Assembly (NCBI RefSeq): GCF_041103235.1
Contig: NZ_JBGCUN010000002.1
Span: 557,001 to 621,000, forward strand
Length of the DNA: 64,000 bases
Direction: 5' to 3'
Source of the DNA: Yoonia sp. R2331
GTDB lineage: Bacteria; Pseudomonadota; Alphaproteobacteria; Rhodobacterales; Rhodobacteraceae
In this document: positions 8,846 through 17,903 of the stretch, in pieces
Layout of the letters: each line of letters starts with the position of its first letter
How positions within the stretch are numbered: position 1 is the first letter of the stretch
The notes under the pieces: model-generated
What the model saw: only the letters and a program-made list of their open reading frames with translations
Databases searched by the model: none
What the model was told of the DNA's origin: nothing
Position numbers and translations under genes: made by a program

Positions 8846-8900
8846 GGCGCTCTCCTTGCTGTGGTGCGCAGACGCTAGACCGCCCGGGCTGGCGGTGCAA

Positions 8901-10202
8901 TCAGGACTCGCGGAACGCTTTGGCAAAATAGTCTGACAGGGGTTTCAGCAGATAATTCATCGGACTGCGATCCGCGGTGCGCACGAAGGCCTCAACCGGC
9001 ATGCCGGGGATGAGCGTGGCCCCCTCTGGCAGCTTCTCGATCTCACCTTCGTTCATCTGCACTTCCGCCCGGTAATAGGACAGGCCCGCGTTCTGATCTT
9101 GAAAGGCGTCTGCCGACACCAGCGTGACCGTGCCTTTCAGTTCCGGTGTGCGGCGTTGATCGAGCGCGGAAAACCGCAGGGTCACGTCCTGACCTACATT
9201 GATCTGGTCGATGTCATTGGGTTGCACCTGCGTCGCGATCACCAGCGGGCGATCCTGAGGGACAATATAAAGCACTGGATCGGCAGGCCGGATCACTGAC
9301 CTGGGGGCAAAGACGGTCATGCCATAGACGATGCCCGCCACCGGCGCGCGAATGTCCAGCCGCTCAAGCTGTGTCCGCAGGGTGCGGCGGCGTTCCGACA
9401 GTTCCAACTGTGTGTACTGCAGGTCGCGCAATTCGGTAATCGCTTCTTCGCGGCGTGTGGTGGTCAGGCCAAGAACCTGAATTTCGATCTCTGTCATGCG
9501 CTCGCTGGCTTGTGCCGCAGCAGCGGTCAATTCACCTACACGGCCTAGCAGGCTTGCTTCTTCGCGTTGCAACGCCAGCACGCGGCTGGCCTGCGCGAGA
9601 CCGCGATCCAGCAAGGACTGCTGATCGGCCAATTCCTCGGCAATCAGGTCACGTTGGGTCCGCAGGGCGACCTGCTGCGCCTCAATGCCCGACAGTTGGC
9701 TGGCGATCTGGGCGCGTTGTTGCGTCAGTTGTTCAGTGGCGCGTGCGATGGAATCCTTGCGCGCCTCAAACAGCCGCGACTGCCCATCCATCAATTCCGC
9801 CGCGTCTTCACCGCCTTCTTGCAGGATGGCATCGAAATCAAGCGTGCCTTCGCCGTCGCGTTCGGCCTTTAGCCGCGCAGTGCGGGCCAGAATTTCGTAC
9901 AATTGCCCCTCGATCACCGCCAGTTCGGACGTCAGGATCGAACTATCGAGCCGGATCATCATGGCCCCTTCGGCCACGGTGTCGCCTTCATCGACTAGAA
10001 TTTCGGACACCACTCCACCGTCCGGGTGCTGCACCACTTGTCTGTTGCGGTCCACCTCGATCTGGCCGGATGTGATGACCGCGCCGGTGATCTGGGCCAT
10101 CACCGACCACGTGCCAAAGCCGCCCACAAGGATCAACAGCGCAATTAGCCCCAGCGTCATCGGCCGCGTCGCCGACCAGCGTTTCTTGTGATCTTCGGTC
10201 AT
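8901..10202 (-). CDS. Type I secretion periplasmic adaptor, HlyD family
   Basis: A membrane-fusion protein of 433 residues linking the inner-membrane ABC exporter to an outer-membrane TolC channel. One transmembrane helix lies at about 16-36, followed by a lipoyl half-motif (HPDGGVVSEILVDEGDTV), a long alpha-helical coiled coil from about 100 to 290 rich in Q, E and L, then the second lipoyl part and beta barrel (DIRAPVAGIVYG; VIATQVQPNDIDQINVGQ). ATG 10202 overlaps the ABC exporter stop codon (ATGA); the longer upstream frame lies inside that gene and is rejected. No TolC gene is nearby. Confidence 0.92.
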   Translation of the reverse strand: MTEDHKKRWSATRPMTLGLIALLILVGGFGTWSVMAQITGAVITSGQIEVDRNRQVVQHPDGGVVSEILVDEGDTVAEGAMMIRLDSSILTSELAVIEGQLYEILARTARLKAERDGEGTLDFDAILQEGGEDAAELMDGQSRLFEARKDSIARATEQLTQQRAQIASQLSGIEAQQVALRTQRDLIAEELADQQSLLDRGLAQASRVLALQREEASLLGRVGELTAAAAQASERMTEIEIQVLGLTTTRREEAITELRDLQYTQLELSERRRTLRTQLERLDIRAPVAGIVYGMTVFAPRSVIRPADPVLYIVPQDRPLVIATQVQPNDIDQINVGQDVTLRFSALDQRRTPELKGTVTLVSADAFQDQNAGLSYYRAEVQMNEGEIEKLPEGATLIPGMPVEAFVRTADRSPMNYLLKPLSDYFAKAFRES

Positions 10203-11938
10203 GACACACCTCCGGCCTTGCCTGCGCTTTCGGTGATGGCCTGCGCATTCTTGACGACCTCGCGCATCACCTCGTCCTTGGGACCAAACGCGCGCTTTGC
10301 GCCGTTTTCGATAACCAGCAGCATGTCGCATTCCTGAATGGCCGCGGGCCGGTGCGCCATGATAAAGACGGCCTTGCCCTCGGACTTGGCGATCCTGATG
10401 GCATTGTTCAGCGCGACAGAGCCATCGTTATCAAGGTTCGAATTGGGTTCATCCAACACCAGAATGACCGGATTACCATACATGGCCCGCGCCAGCCCGA
10501 CGCGCTGAATCTGCCCGCCCGACAACCGCCCGCCGGTGGCCGAGACACGGGTGTCATAGCCTTCCGGCAGCTTCAGGATCATCTCGTGTGCTGCAGCCTT
10601 TTTGGCGGCTTCAACCACGGCAGCATCATCGGGGGTCTTGGACATCCGCGCGATGTTGTCCTTGATCGTGCCGTCAAACAACTGCACCCGCTGCGGCAAA
10701 TAGCCGATGTGCTGCCCCAGCACATCGGGGTCGTATTGATCCAGCGCCGCGCCATCCAACCTGATCTTGCCGCCAGCAGGCTTCCACACCCCCGTCAGCG
10801 CCCGTGCCAATGTGGATTTGCCCGCGCCCGATGTGCCAATCACACCCACGGCCTGACCGGGCAGCACCTCGAAAGATATCATGCGCAGTGCGGCCTGCTG
10901 TTCACCGGGTGGGATAACCGTCACCTGATCAGCAACCAGCCGAGCGGCAGGCTGAGGCAAGGCCGTGCGTGGCGTATCCTCTGGGACTGCGCCCAGCAGC
11001 ACGGACAACCGGGACCAGCCTTCGCGGCCCTTCTGAAAATTCGCCCATTGGCCCACGATCAGTTCAATCGGGGCCAGCGCGCGGCCCAGAAGGATCGAAC
11101 CCGCGATCATCGCACCCGGCGTCAATTCGCCCTGCAAAACCAGATACGCGCCCAAGCCCAGCATCGCAGATTGCAAAAACAGCCGGAACGCCTTGGTCAG
11201 AGACGTGAACGTGCCTGCGGAATCCGCCGCCCCGATGGTCGCGTCCAGTGACGATCCGCGCGCAACCTGCCAGCGATCAAAGGCGGCCGTGCGCATCCCC
11301 AGAGAATGCACCATCTCGCTTTCGTTGCGGATTTGCGCACCCAGCGATTCCGATTGGAACGATGCGGCATTGGCCCGCTCCAGCGGTTTGCGCGTGGTCA
11401 ACTGGTTGGCCACGGCGATGATGATCAGGATCACACCGCCCACCAATCCCAGAATGCCCATCAGGGGGTGGAAAATGAAAATGCCCAGAAAGAACAAGGG
11501 CGCAAAGGGCAGGTCAAACACCGCCATCAGCGCGGGCGAGGTAATCAGCCGCTGCACCGCCTCAAGATCGCGCAGGCCAGTCGCGGCTTCTTGCGGGGCG
11601 CGGTTGAGTGTTGTGGCCTTCAGAACCGCCGAAAAGACCCGCCGATCAAGCCGCGCCTGAAACCGCGCGCCGACACGCGCCATCACCCGGCTGCGCACGA
11701 AATCCAGAATGCCCATCATTGCATATAGAAACGCCACCAGCACCGAGAGCGCGATCAACGTCTCAAGGCTGCCGCTGCCCAGCACCCGGTCATAGACGTT
11801 GAGCATATAAAGCGGCCCGGTCAGCATCAGCAGGTTCACCACAAGGCTGAAAACGGCGACCATCCAATACAGGTGGCGGCTTTCGCGGCGTGCGGCGGCC
11901 AGCTCTGCGCGGCCCTCGTTGGTCTGGTGGTCTGCCAT
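10199..11938 (-). CDS. Type I secretion system ABC exporter (PrtD-type permease/ATPase)
   Basis: A 579-residue half-transporter. Six predicted membrane helices lie between about 25 and 290, followed by a nucleotide-binding domain with Walker A GTSGAGKST (368-376), signature LSGGQ (482-486) and Walker B VILVLDEP (491-498). It lacks the N-terminal C39 peptidase or C39-like domain, so it is of the PrtD class that exports proteins with an uncleaved C-terminal signal, often RTX proteins. The HlyD partner follows with a 4-base overlap. A possible substrate, the RTX-repeat protein at 19720-21219, is in the window but not adjacent. Confidence 0.93.
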   Translation of the reverse strand: MADHQTNEGRAELAAARRESRHLYWMVAVFSLVVNLLMLTGPLYMLNVYDRVLGSGSLETLIALSVLVAFLYAMMGILDFVRSRVMARVGARFQARLDRRVFSAVLKATTLNRAPQEAATGLRDLEAVQRLITSPALMAVFDLPFAPLFFLGIFIFHPLMGILGLVGGVILIIIAVANQLTTRKPLERANAASFQSESLGAQIRNESEMVHSLGMRTAAFDRWQVARGSSLDATIGAADSAGTFTSLTKAFRLFLQSAMLGLGAYLVLQGELTPGAMIAGSILLGRALAPIELIVGQWANFQKGREGWSRLSVLLGAVPEDTPRTALPQPAARLVADQVTVIPPGEQQAALRMISFEVLPGQAVGVIGTSGAGKSTLARALTGVWKPAGGKIRLDGAALDQYDPDVLGQHIGYLPQRVQLFDGTIKDNIARMSKTPDDAAVVEAAKKAAAHEMILKLPEGYDTRVSATGGRLSGGQIQRVGLARAMYGNPVILVLDEPNSNLDNDGSVALNNAIRIAKSEGKAVFIMAHRPAAIQECDMLLVIENGAKRAFGPKDEVMREVVKNAQAITESAGKAGGVS

Positions 11939-12089
11939 CTTTGTTCGTCCGTTTGCCCTGATGGGTCTATCTGACTGTTATTGTGCCCGGTTTAGCGACA
12001 ATCGCGGGATCAATCACGCGCAAATCCATGTTATTTGAGAATCTAGCCTGTAGGGTCACATGATTAACGCAAGTTGATTGGGGTTTGTT

Positions 12090-12455
12090 ATGTCGTTGCT
12101 GCCTGCCGTTCGGGCCATTTTCATTGCCACGTGTGTTCCCGGTGCTCTCGCCGCTGGACCTTACGATGGTATTTACAAACAAACGGCCAATGCCGAATGC
12201 AGTCTGGTGGGCGTTGATGGTGGCGCACTCGAGATTCGTGAAGGCATCTTTTACGGGGTCGAGGTCGAGTGCCGCATGACCCGACCGGTGAACGTGATCG
12301 ACATGGACGCGACGCTTTATACCATGCAATGCTCTGGCGAGGATCAGGCTTGGACCGAACGCGCCATGATGATGAAACCGGCAGAGGGTGACGGCATTAT
12401 CATGCTGTGGGACGGATATGCCTTTGCCTACGAGGCCTGTTCAGCGCCCGAATAG
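12090..12455 (+). CDS. Small secreted four-cysteine protein, unknown function
   Basis: A 121-residue protein with a signal peptide ending around residue 22 (VPGALAAG). The mature part has four cysteines, C37, C61, C81 and C117, spaced to form two disulfides, which fits a periplasmic or secreted protein. The pattern YDGIYKQTANAEC...GALEIREGIFYGVEVECRM is seen in small conserved proteins of this order, but I cannot name a family. ATG 12090 is preferred over a TTG four codons earlier. It is convergent with the PBP1A gene, with 3 bases between stops. Confidence 0.7.
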   Translation: MSLLPAVRAIFIATCVPGALAAGPYDGIYKQTANAECSLVGVDGGALEIREGIFYGVEVECRMTRPVNVIDMDATLYTMQCSGEDQAWTERAMMMKPAEGDGIIMLWDGYAFAYEACSAPE

Positions 12456-12458
12456 CGC

Positions 12459-14615
12459 CTATTCCCCCAGTCCGCCCAGAATATTGTCCAGCACGTTCAG
12501 GATCTCCTGATCGGCCACGATTTCCCCGCCCGAGATAATGCCCGCGCCGGATTGTCTGGCGGGCGCTTCAATCGGAAGGCCCGTGGGCTGCCAGCCCGCT
12601 GTGATCCGGGTCATTGCCTCGCGCCAGATGTCAGCGGGTAGACCGCCGCCTGTGACGCCTGACATCGGGCGGTTGTCGTCGTAACCCATCCAGACACCGG
12701 TCACGTAGTCGCCGGTATAGCCAATGAACCAAGCGTCGCGCTGCGAATTGGTGGTGCCGGATTTGCCTGCGATTTGCCAGCCCTCTATCTGCGCCCGTGT
12801 GCCGGTGCCGTATTCGACCACCTGGGTCAGCATCCAGTTCAACTGCCGCGCCGCACTTTCGTTGATCACCCGCTCGCCGATCCCAGCACCCGCATTGGTC
12901 ATCAGCGGCTCTGCATCGCCCAAAAGCCGCAGATCGGTCAGCCCATAAGGCGTGACCGAAGACCCGCCATTGAGGAACCCCGCATAAGCGCCCGTCATCT
13001 CGATCAGCGTGCTTTCCGAGACACCCAGCGCCAGCGCCGGGCCCGCCGCAAGGTCGCTGTCGATGCCAAAGCCCTGCGCGACCTGCCGCACAAGCTCTCG
13101 GCCCACCTCTTCGGACAGAACAACAGCCGGGATATTGCGGCTTTCGGCCAGTGCCTGGGTCAGGGTTACAGGCCCCTTGAACTGGCGGTCATAATTCTGC
13201 GGCTCCCACGGGCCAGACCCCGGCACTGTGATAGTCAGCGGTTCATCGTTGATCGTGTCGTTGGGTGAAAACCCAAGCTCCAGCGCCGTGGCATAGATGA
13301 AGGGCTTGAACGCCGACCCGGTTTGCCGGTTGGCTTGCGTCGCGCGGTTGAACGCGCCAGAGGCACGCACATCGCGCCCGCCGACCATCGCGCGCACCGC
13401 GCCGTCGGGCGACATCACGACAATCGCCGCCTGCGCCTCTGACCCTTCCTTGACCTTGTTTTCAAAGACCCACAGCAACGCCTCTTCTGCGGCGGTCTGG
13501 ATGTCCTGATCCAATGTTGTCTTGACGATGATGTCTTCGGTCGTGCCATCGGTCAGAAAATCCGGAACTCCGCCCAAGGCCCAATCGGCAAAATAGCCAC
13601 CAGCGTTGGCCGCAGCTGCGCGGCCCAGTACGGCGGGGTTCGCCAGCGCCTCATCAGCGGCACTGTTGGACAGATAACCTTGATCGCGCATCAGGCCGAC
13701 CACCGTCGCCGCACGTCTTTGAGCGCGTTCAAGGTTCGACAGGGGGTTATCCCGTGACGGCGACCGGATTACACCTGCCAGCATCGCGCCTTGCGCCGGG
13801 TTCACCTCGCGCGCTGAGATGCCGAAAAACCGCTGCGCTGCTGCTTCGGCGCCGCGCGCGCCGCCGCCCATGTAGACGCGGTTCAGATAGATCGTCAGCA
13901 CCTCGTCCTTTGAGAATTTGGCTTCCAGCGCCATTGCAAAGGCCGCTTCCTTGATCTTCCGCCACAGGGTCGTGCGGCGACAATCTGTTTCATAAGCGCG
14001 CTCGGTTTCCCATCTGTCTGGATCAAACGGGACACCATTGCATAAAAGCTTCGCGGTCTGCTGGGAAATCGAAGAACCACCTGCGCCTGACAGCGGGTTC
14101 CGTCCCTGGCTGTAGTTGCGGTACATCGCCGCCGCCGTTGCGTAAGGGTCCACACCTATGTGCCAAAACTGGTAGAACCGCTTGTCCTCGGTCGCGACGA
14201 CGGCGTTGCGCAAATGTGGGCTGACTGTGCTTGCCGTGATCATCCCGCCAAACAACTCACCCCGCGACGCAAAGCGCGCGCCTTCACGGTCTTGCAAAAT
14301 CACTGATCCGCGCGTCCGAGCGTCCACGAGTTCTTCGATGGGGGGTAACTGCGTGGTGTAATAGAAGACGCCAAGACCAGCGAGCACGCTGACAACCAGC
14401 CCAAGCCGCCAGGTCAACCGCCAGATCAGGCGCAACAGCCAGACAAACGGAAACAACAACCAGCCGATCAAGCCCCGCTTGGCCGTCTTCTTGCGCGGGG
14501 CCGCGCGGCGCTTGGCCTTACGTGCGGGTGCTGCCTTGCGCGTGGGTTTAGACGTGCTTTTGGAATAACGTTTGTCGGCCACAAGTGGCCCGCGTTTCCC
14601 GCCTTGTCCGGTCAT
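12459..14615 (-). CDS. Penicillin-binding protein 1A-type bifunctional transglycosylase/transpeptidase
   Basis: Synthesises and cross-links peptidoglycan at the inner membrane. The 718-residue protein has a very basic N-terminal cytoplasmic tail (about 1-48, lysine/arginine/alanine-rich), one membrane helix (about 55-88), a GT51 domain with catalytic E143 in ATEDKRFY and later GGSSISQQTAK, and a transpeptidase domain with TGSAFKPF (SxxK serine), SRN and KSGTTN. ATG 14615 is chosen; an upstream GTG at 14699 would add 28 residues without a usual feature. The basic tail could contact DNA or lipids, as in other alphaproteobacterial PBPs. Confidence 0.94.
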   Translation of the reverse strand: MTGQGGKRGPLVADKRYSKSTSKPTRKAAPARKAKRRAAPRKKTAKRGLIGWLLFPFVWLLRLIWRLTWRLGLVVSVLAGLGVFYYTTQLPPIEELVDARTRGSVILQDREGARFASRGELFGGMITASTVSPHLRNAVVATEDKRFYQFWHIGVDPYATAAAMYRNYSQGRNPLSGAGGSSISQQTAKLLCNGVPFDPDRWETERAYETDCRRTTLWRKIKEAAFAMALEAKFSKDEVLTIYLNRVYMGGGARGAEAAAQRFFGISAREVNPAQGAMLAGVIRSPSRDNPLSNLERAQRRAATVVGLMRDQGYLSNSAADEALANPAVLGRAAAANAGGYFADWALGGVPDFLTDGTTEDIIVKTTLDQDIQTAAEEALLWVFENKVKEGSEAQAAIVVMSPDGAVRAMVGGRDVRASGAFNRATQANRQTGSAFKPFIYATALELGFSPNDTINDEPLTITVPGSGPWEPQNYDRQFKGPVTLTQALAESRNIPAVVLSEEVGRELVRQVAQGFGIDSDLAAGPALALGVSESTLIEMTGAYAGFLNGGSSVTPYGLTDLRLLGDAEPLMTNAGAGIGERVINESAARQLNWMLTQVVEYGTGTRAQIEGWQIAGKSGTTNSQRDAWFIGYTGDYVTGVWMGYDDNRPMSGVTGGGLPADIWREAMTRITAGWQPTGLPIEAPARQSGAGIISGGEIVADQEILNVLDNILGGLGE

Positions 14616-14731
14616 CTGCTTCTCAATCGTTCTTGTCGTTTTGTCGCATACTAGCCGCTGTCGCACAGCTTGTCCCGTGTCGAGATGCGCATCTGCCACC
14701 CTTTTTGATCTGATGAATAATTAAGCAGACG

Positions 14732-14757
14732 GTGCAATTTGTGCAAAAATTGTGCAA
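14732..14757 (+). promoter_or_regulatory. Three tandem GTGCAA repeats upstream of glnK
   Basis: GTGCAA occurs at 14732-14737, 14741-14746 and 14752-14757, spaced 9 and 11 bases apart in an A/T-rich stretch, roughly one helical turn each. It lies about 130 bases before glnK and could bind a regulator of glnK-amtB. It resembles a half of the NtrC box but is not palindromic. No clear sigma-54 -24/-12 pair was found. Confidence 0.3.
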
Positions 14758-14886
14758 TTCATCAGGATTCACACCCTGTTTTCCACCTCTCATTGCTTGT
14801 GACCCGCGCCTGCGCTGCGCTTTCTCTGTTCAACCGCGCGGCAACGGGCTGCGGGTCGCAAGTGAAGAAAGACGAGGGAACAGCAC

Positions 14887-15225
14887 GTGAAACTCATCAT
14901 TGCAACAATCAAACCGTTCAAGCTGGAGGAGGTTCGCGAGGCGCTGACCGCCGCAGGTGTGCGCGGGATGATGGTGTCCGAGATCAAGGGCTTTGGCTCT
15001 CAGTCGGGACATACCGAAATCTATCGCGGTGCCGAATACGCCGTGAACTTTGTGCCGAAGGTCAAGCTTGAGATCGTGGTGCCCGATGCCGTGGCCGAAC
15101 AGGTTGTCACGACAATCGCGACGACGGCCAAGACCGACAAGATCGGCGACGGCAAAATCTTTGTGCTCGACGTTGAAAGCGCCCTGCGGGTTCGCACCGG
15201 CGAGCTGAACGACGACGCACTGTAA
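14887..15225 (+). CDS. glnK: Nitrogen regulatory protein P-II (GlnK/GlnB)
   Basis: A 112-residue trimeric signal protein that senses 2-oxoglutarate, ATP/ADP and glutamine status. It has the family start MKLIIATIKPFKLEEVREAL, the T-loop with Y51 (RGAEYAVNF), the usual uridylylation site, and the C-terminal GDGKIFVLDVE and RTGE. Because it directly precedes amtB, GlnK is the better name than GlnB; membrane-bound GlnK would gate AmtB. The start codon is GTG (14887), after GACGAGGGA. No sigma-54 promoter could be confirmed upstream. Confidence 0.95.
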   Translation: MKLIIATIKPFKLEEVREALTAAGVRGMMVSEIKGFGSQSGHTEIYRGAEYAVNFVPKVKLEIVVPDAVAEQVVTTIATTAKTDKIGDGKIFVLDVESALRVRTGELNDDAL

Positions 15226-15251
15226 CCAGTGACCGGGACAAGGGAAAAACG

Positions 15252-16595
15252 ATGAAACTTACAAAATCAATCATGTTCGGGGCCACGCTTGCGCTGCTAC
15301 CGACGCTGGCCGCGGCGCAGGATGCGACAGTGGCTGTGCCGACCGACTCGGTCTTTATTCTCAACTCGCTGCTGTTCCTGATCGGTGGCTTCCTGGTCTT
15401 CTGGATGGCAGCAGGCTTTGCCATGCTCGAAGGGGGTTTGGTCCGCTCCAAGAACGTGACCATGCAGATGACCAAGAACATGGGCCTCTTTTCGCTGGCC
15501 GCGATATTCTACTACCTGATCGGTTACAACCTGATGTACCCGTTGGGCGACTGGATGATCGGGTCGGACGAAACTGGCGGGTATCTGTCGGCACTTTGGG
15601 GCCCCGGTGTTCTAGAGGCCGTTGGCGTGACTGCCGAGGGCGCTGATGATTACAGCTATGCCTCGACCGGGTCGGACTTCTTCTTTCAGTTGATGTTCTG
15701 CGCGGCGACCGCATCTATCGTGTCAGGTGCGCTGGCCGAACGGATCAAGCTGTGGCCGTTCCTGATCTTCACGATCGTTCTGACCGGCATCATCTACCCG
15801 ATCCAGGCCTCCTGGAAGTGGGGCGGCGGTTTCCTTGACAGCCAGTACGGCTTCCTTGATTTCGCTGGGTCGACTGTTGTCCACTCTGTGGGTGGCTGGG
15901 CCGCTCTGGTGGGTGCCATCATCCTTGGGCCGCGTATCGGCAAGTACAAGGACGGCCGCACGATCCCGATCATGGGTTCCAACTTGCAAATGGCGACATT
16001 GGGTACATTCATCCTGTGGATGGGCTGGTTCGGCTTCAACGGCGGCTCTCAGCTTGCTATGGGGTCGGTGGGCGACGTGGCTGACATCAGCCGCATCTTC
16101 TCGAACACCAATGCTGCTGCAGCCGGTGGTGCGATTGCCGCACTGATCCTGACGCAGATCCTCTACAAGAAGCCCGACCTGACGATGATCCTGAACGGCG
16201 CGCTTGCCGGTCTGGTGTCGATCACCGCCGAACCGCTGACACCGTCGCTTGGCGCTGCTACGCTGATCGGTGCCGTGGGTGGTGTGATCGTGGTCTTCGC
16301 CGTGCCGTTCCTTGACAAGCTCAAGATCGACGACGTGGTTGGTGCGATCCCGGTTCACCTCTTTGCGGGTATCTGGGGCACGATGGCCGTTCTGCTGACG
16401 AACCCTGATGCGACCTTTATGGGTCAGCTTCTGCCGATCATCATCGTGGGTGTCTTTGTGGTGGTCACCAGTGCCGTGGTCTGGTTCATCCTCAAGGCGA
16501 CGATGGGCATCCGCGTCAGCGAAGAGGCTGAAATCTCCGGCCTCGATAACGCAGAGCTGGGCATGGAAGCCTATCCGGAGTTCACAAAAGGCTAA
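15252..16595 (+). CDS. amtB: Ammonium transporter AmtB
   Basis: An inner-membrane ammonium channel of 447 residues. It has a cleavable N-terminal signal peptide (about 1-23, ending LAAAQD) and then eleven transmembrane segments, as in E. coli AmtB. Typical motifs are MLEGGLVRSKN, DFAGSTVVHSVGG with the conserved Asp, and FNGGSQLA. The C-terminal tail ends ELGMEAYPEF, the part that binds GlnK. It follows glnK by 26 bases and is closed by a perfect terminator, so glnK-amtB is one operon induced, presumably, under nitrogen limitation. Confidence 0.96.
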   Translation: MKLTKSIMFGATLALLPTLAAAQDATVAVPTDSVFILNSLLFLIGGFLVFWMAAGFAMLEGGLVRSKNVTMQMTKNMGLFSLAAIFYYLIGYNLMYPLGDWMIGSDETGGYLSALWGPGVLEAVGVTAEGADDYSYASTGSDFFFQLMFCAATASIVSGALAERIKLWPFLIFTIVLTGIIYPIQASWKWGGGFLDSQYGFLDFAGSTVVHSVGGWAALVGAIILGPRIGKYKDGRTIPIMGSNLQMATLGTFILWMGWFGFNGGSQLAMGSVGDVADISRIFSNTNAAAAGGAIAALILTQILYKKPDLTMILNGALAGLVSITAEPLTPSLGAATLIGAVGGVIVVFAVPFLDKLKIDDVVGAIPVHLFAGIWGTMAVLLTNPDATFMGQLLPIIIVGVFVVVTSAVVWFILKATMGIRVSEEAEISGLDNAELGMEAYPEFTKG

Positions 16596-16619
16596 GCTCC
16601 TCCCCTTAGCCAACTCCCA

Positions 16620-16650
16620 GACCCGGGCGCACCACGCGCCCGGGTCTTTT
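16620..16650 (+). terminator. Strong terminator after amtB
   Basis: GACCCGGGCGC (16620-16630) and GCGCCCGGGTC (16636-16646) form a perfect 11-bp stem with loop ACCAC, followed by TTTT. Confidence 0.93.
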
Positions 16651-16659
16651 CGTTTCCAG

Positions 16660-16812
16660 ATGGGAAGCGCGTGGAATCTCCCGGAAATCGCCGAAGTGAT
16701 GCACGTTTCGTGCGTCAGATGCGGGATAGTCCGAATGAAACGCGAGGACATTCGCGGCATGGCGATGGAATATGGCGCGACACCTGATTCTTTGCCGGAG
16801 ACCGCGACATGA
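16660..16812 (+). CDS. Possible 50-aa CxxC peptide coupled to dgcN, doubtful
   Basis: A small open frame beginning 14 bases after the amtB hairpin and ending with TGA inside an ATGA overlap with the dgcN start. The peptide contains CVRCG and histidine (HVSC) as in small zinc ribbons, then an acidic/basic helix and GATPDSLPETAT. No family is recognised, and no good ribosome-binding site precedes its ATG. It could be a leader for dgcN or chance. Confidence 0.22.
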   Translation: MGSAWNLPEIAEVMHVSCVRCGIVRMKREDIRGMAMEYGATPDSLPETAT

Positions 16813-17810
16813 TCCAGAAACCTTATCTTCTTTTCTTGGGCGACGCGCCTGACCAGCTGGCCGCAAAGGTGGCGCAGGGGATCAAGGACTGGAACCCCGA
16901 GGCCGCCGTCGGCCAATTCCGGATGCCCGGCTGCGGGGCTGATGTGGGTCTAACTGATCTGACATTGGAAGAGGCCAAGAACGCGGGCGCCAAGACGTTG
17001 GTGATTGGTGTCGCCAACCGTGGCGGCATGATCTCTGCCGCCTGGAAAGAGGTGCTGGTTCAGGCGCTCAACATGGGTTTTGACATCGCCAGCGGCCTGC
17101 ACAACCTGTTGCGGGATGAAGATGCGCTGGTCGCTGCCGCGCGTGTCAACGGGATGAGCCTTTTTGACGTGCGCATCCCATCCGTCGCATACCCAATTGC
17201 CAATGGCATCAAGCGCACGGGCAAGCGTTGTCTGGCCGTCGGCACCGATTGTTCGGTGGGCAAGATGTATACCGGGCTGGCCATGGACGCCGAGATGAAG
17301 AAACGCGGGATGAAATCGACGTTCCGCCCGACCGGGCAGACCGGCATTCTGATCACGGGTGGCGGCGTCCCATTGGATGCCGTGATTGCGGACTTTATGG
17401 CTGGCGCAGTCGAGTATTTGACGCCCGACAATGACGCCGATCACTGGGACCACATCGAAGGGCAGGGCAGTCTGTTCCATGTGAGTTATTCCGGGGTGAC
17501 GATGGCGCTTATCCACGGCGGTCAACCCGACGCGCTGATCCTGGCACATGAACCGACGCGGACGCATATGCGCGGTCTGCCAGGCTATGGGTTGCCGTCG
17601 CTTGAGGCTTTGCGCGACACGGCCTTGCCGATTGCAAAGATTGCCAACCCGGATTGCGTTGTTGCGGGCATTTCCGTGAATACGCAACATCTGGATGACG
17701 CGACGTTTGAGGGCTACCTCAAAGAGGTGGAAGATCGTATGGGATTGCCAGCCGTTGATCCTTATCGTCAAGGTGCGGCACGTCTGGTGGATGCGCTGGA
17801 CGCGATCTAG
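16809..17810 (+). CDS. dgcN: D-glutamate N-acetyltransferase DgcN (DUF1611 family)
   Basis: A 333-residue member of the DUF1611 family, whose characterised members acetylate D-glutamate to N-acetyl-D-glutamate in D-Glu catabolism. The family P-loop-like motif GTDCSVGKM lies at 145-153. Other conserved stretches are TGQTGILITGGGVPLDAVIADF, LIHGGQPDALILAHEPTRTH and the N-terminal RNRGG-like VANRGGMIS. The next gene is its known partner dgcA, which strongly supports the call. GGAG sits about 9 bases before the ATG. In the DgcN-DgcA route, N-acetyl-L-glutamate feeds arginine biosynthesis. Confidence 0.88.
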   Translation: MIQKPYLLFLGDAPDQLAAKVAQGIKDWNPEAAVGQFRMPGCGADVGLTDLTLEEAKNAGAKTLVIGVANRGGMISAAWKEVLVQALNMGFDIASGLHNLLRDEDALVAAARVNGMSLFDVRIPSVAYPIANGIKRTGKRCLAVGTDCSVGKMYTGLAMDAEMKKRGMKSTFRPTGQTGILITGGGVPLDAVIADFMAGAVEYLTPDNDADHWDHIEGQGSLFHVSYSGVTMALIHGGQPDALILAHEPTRTHMRGLPGYGLPSLEALRDTALPIAKIANPDCVVAGISVNTQHLDDATFEGYLKEVEDRMGLPAVDPYRQGAARLVDALDAI

Positions 17811-17840
17811 GGACGTTTGCGCGCGTCTTGAGCGGGGTGG

Positions 17841-17881
17841 CGATTATTCGACGAATAATCGTGCCTCCGGCGGGCATATTT
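17841..17881. repeat. Palindrome plus CTCCGGCGGGCATATTTG element between dgcN and dgcA
   Basis: CGATTATTCG (17841-17850), a single A, and CGAATAATCG (17852-17861) are perfect inverted repeats. They are followed by CCTCCGGCGGGCATATTTGA. Similar sequences recur at 30427-30488, 38822-38870 and (hairpin only) 46161-46208. It lies 30 bases downstream of dgcN and 22 bases before dgcA, so it could act on the shared message. Confidence 0.75.
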
Positions 17882-17903
17882 GAGTTCAAAAGAAAGGCCG
17901 GGC

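Noticed and set aside
10203-10331. Longer N-terminus for the HlyD protein
   Set aside because: It would be encoded inside the ABC exporter gene in another frame; the ATGA overlap gives the better start.
14700-14886. Sigma-54 promoter for glnK
   Set aside because: No TGGCAC-N5-TTGC match was found on inspection.
15723-16916. Long open frame antisense to amtB (397 codons)
   Set aside because: It is a mirror of the strong amtB gene in GC-rich DNA, with histidine/arginine-rich composition and no family pattern.
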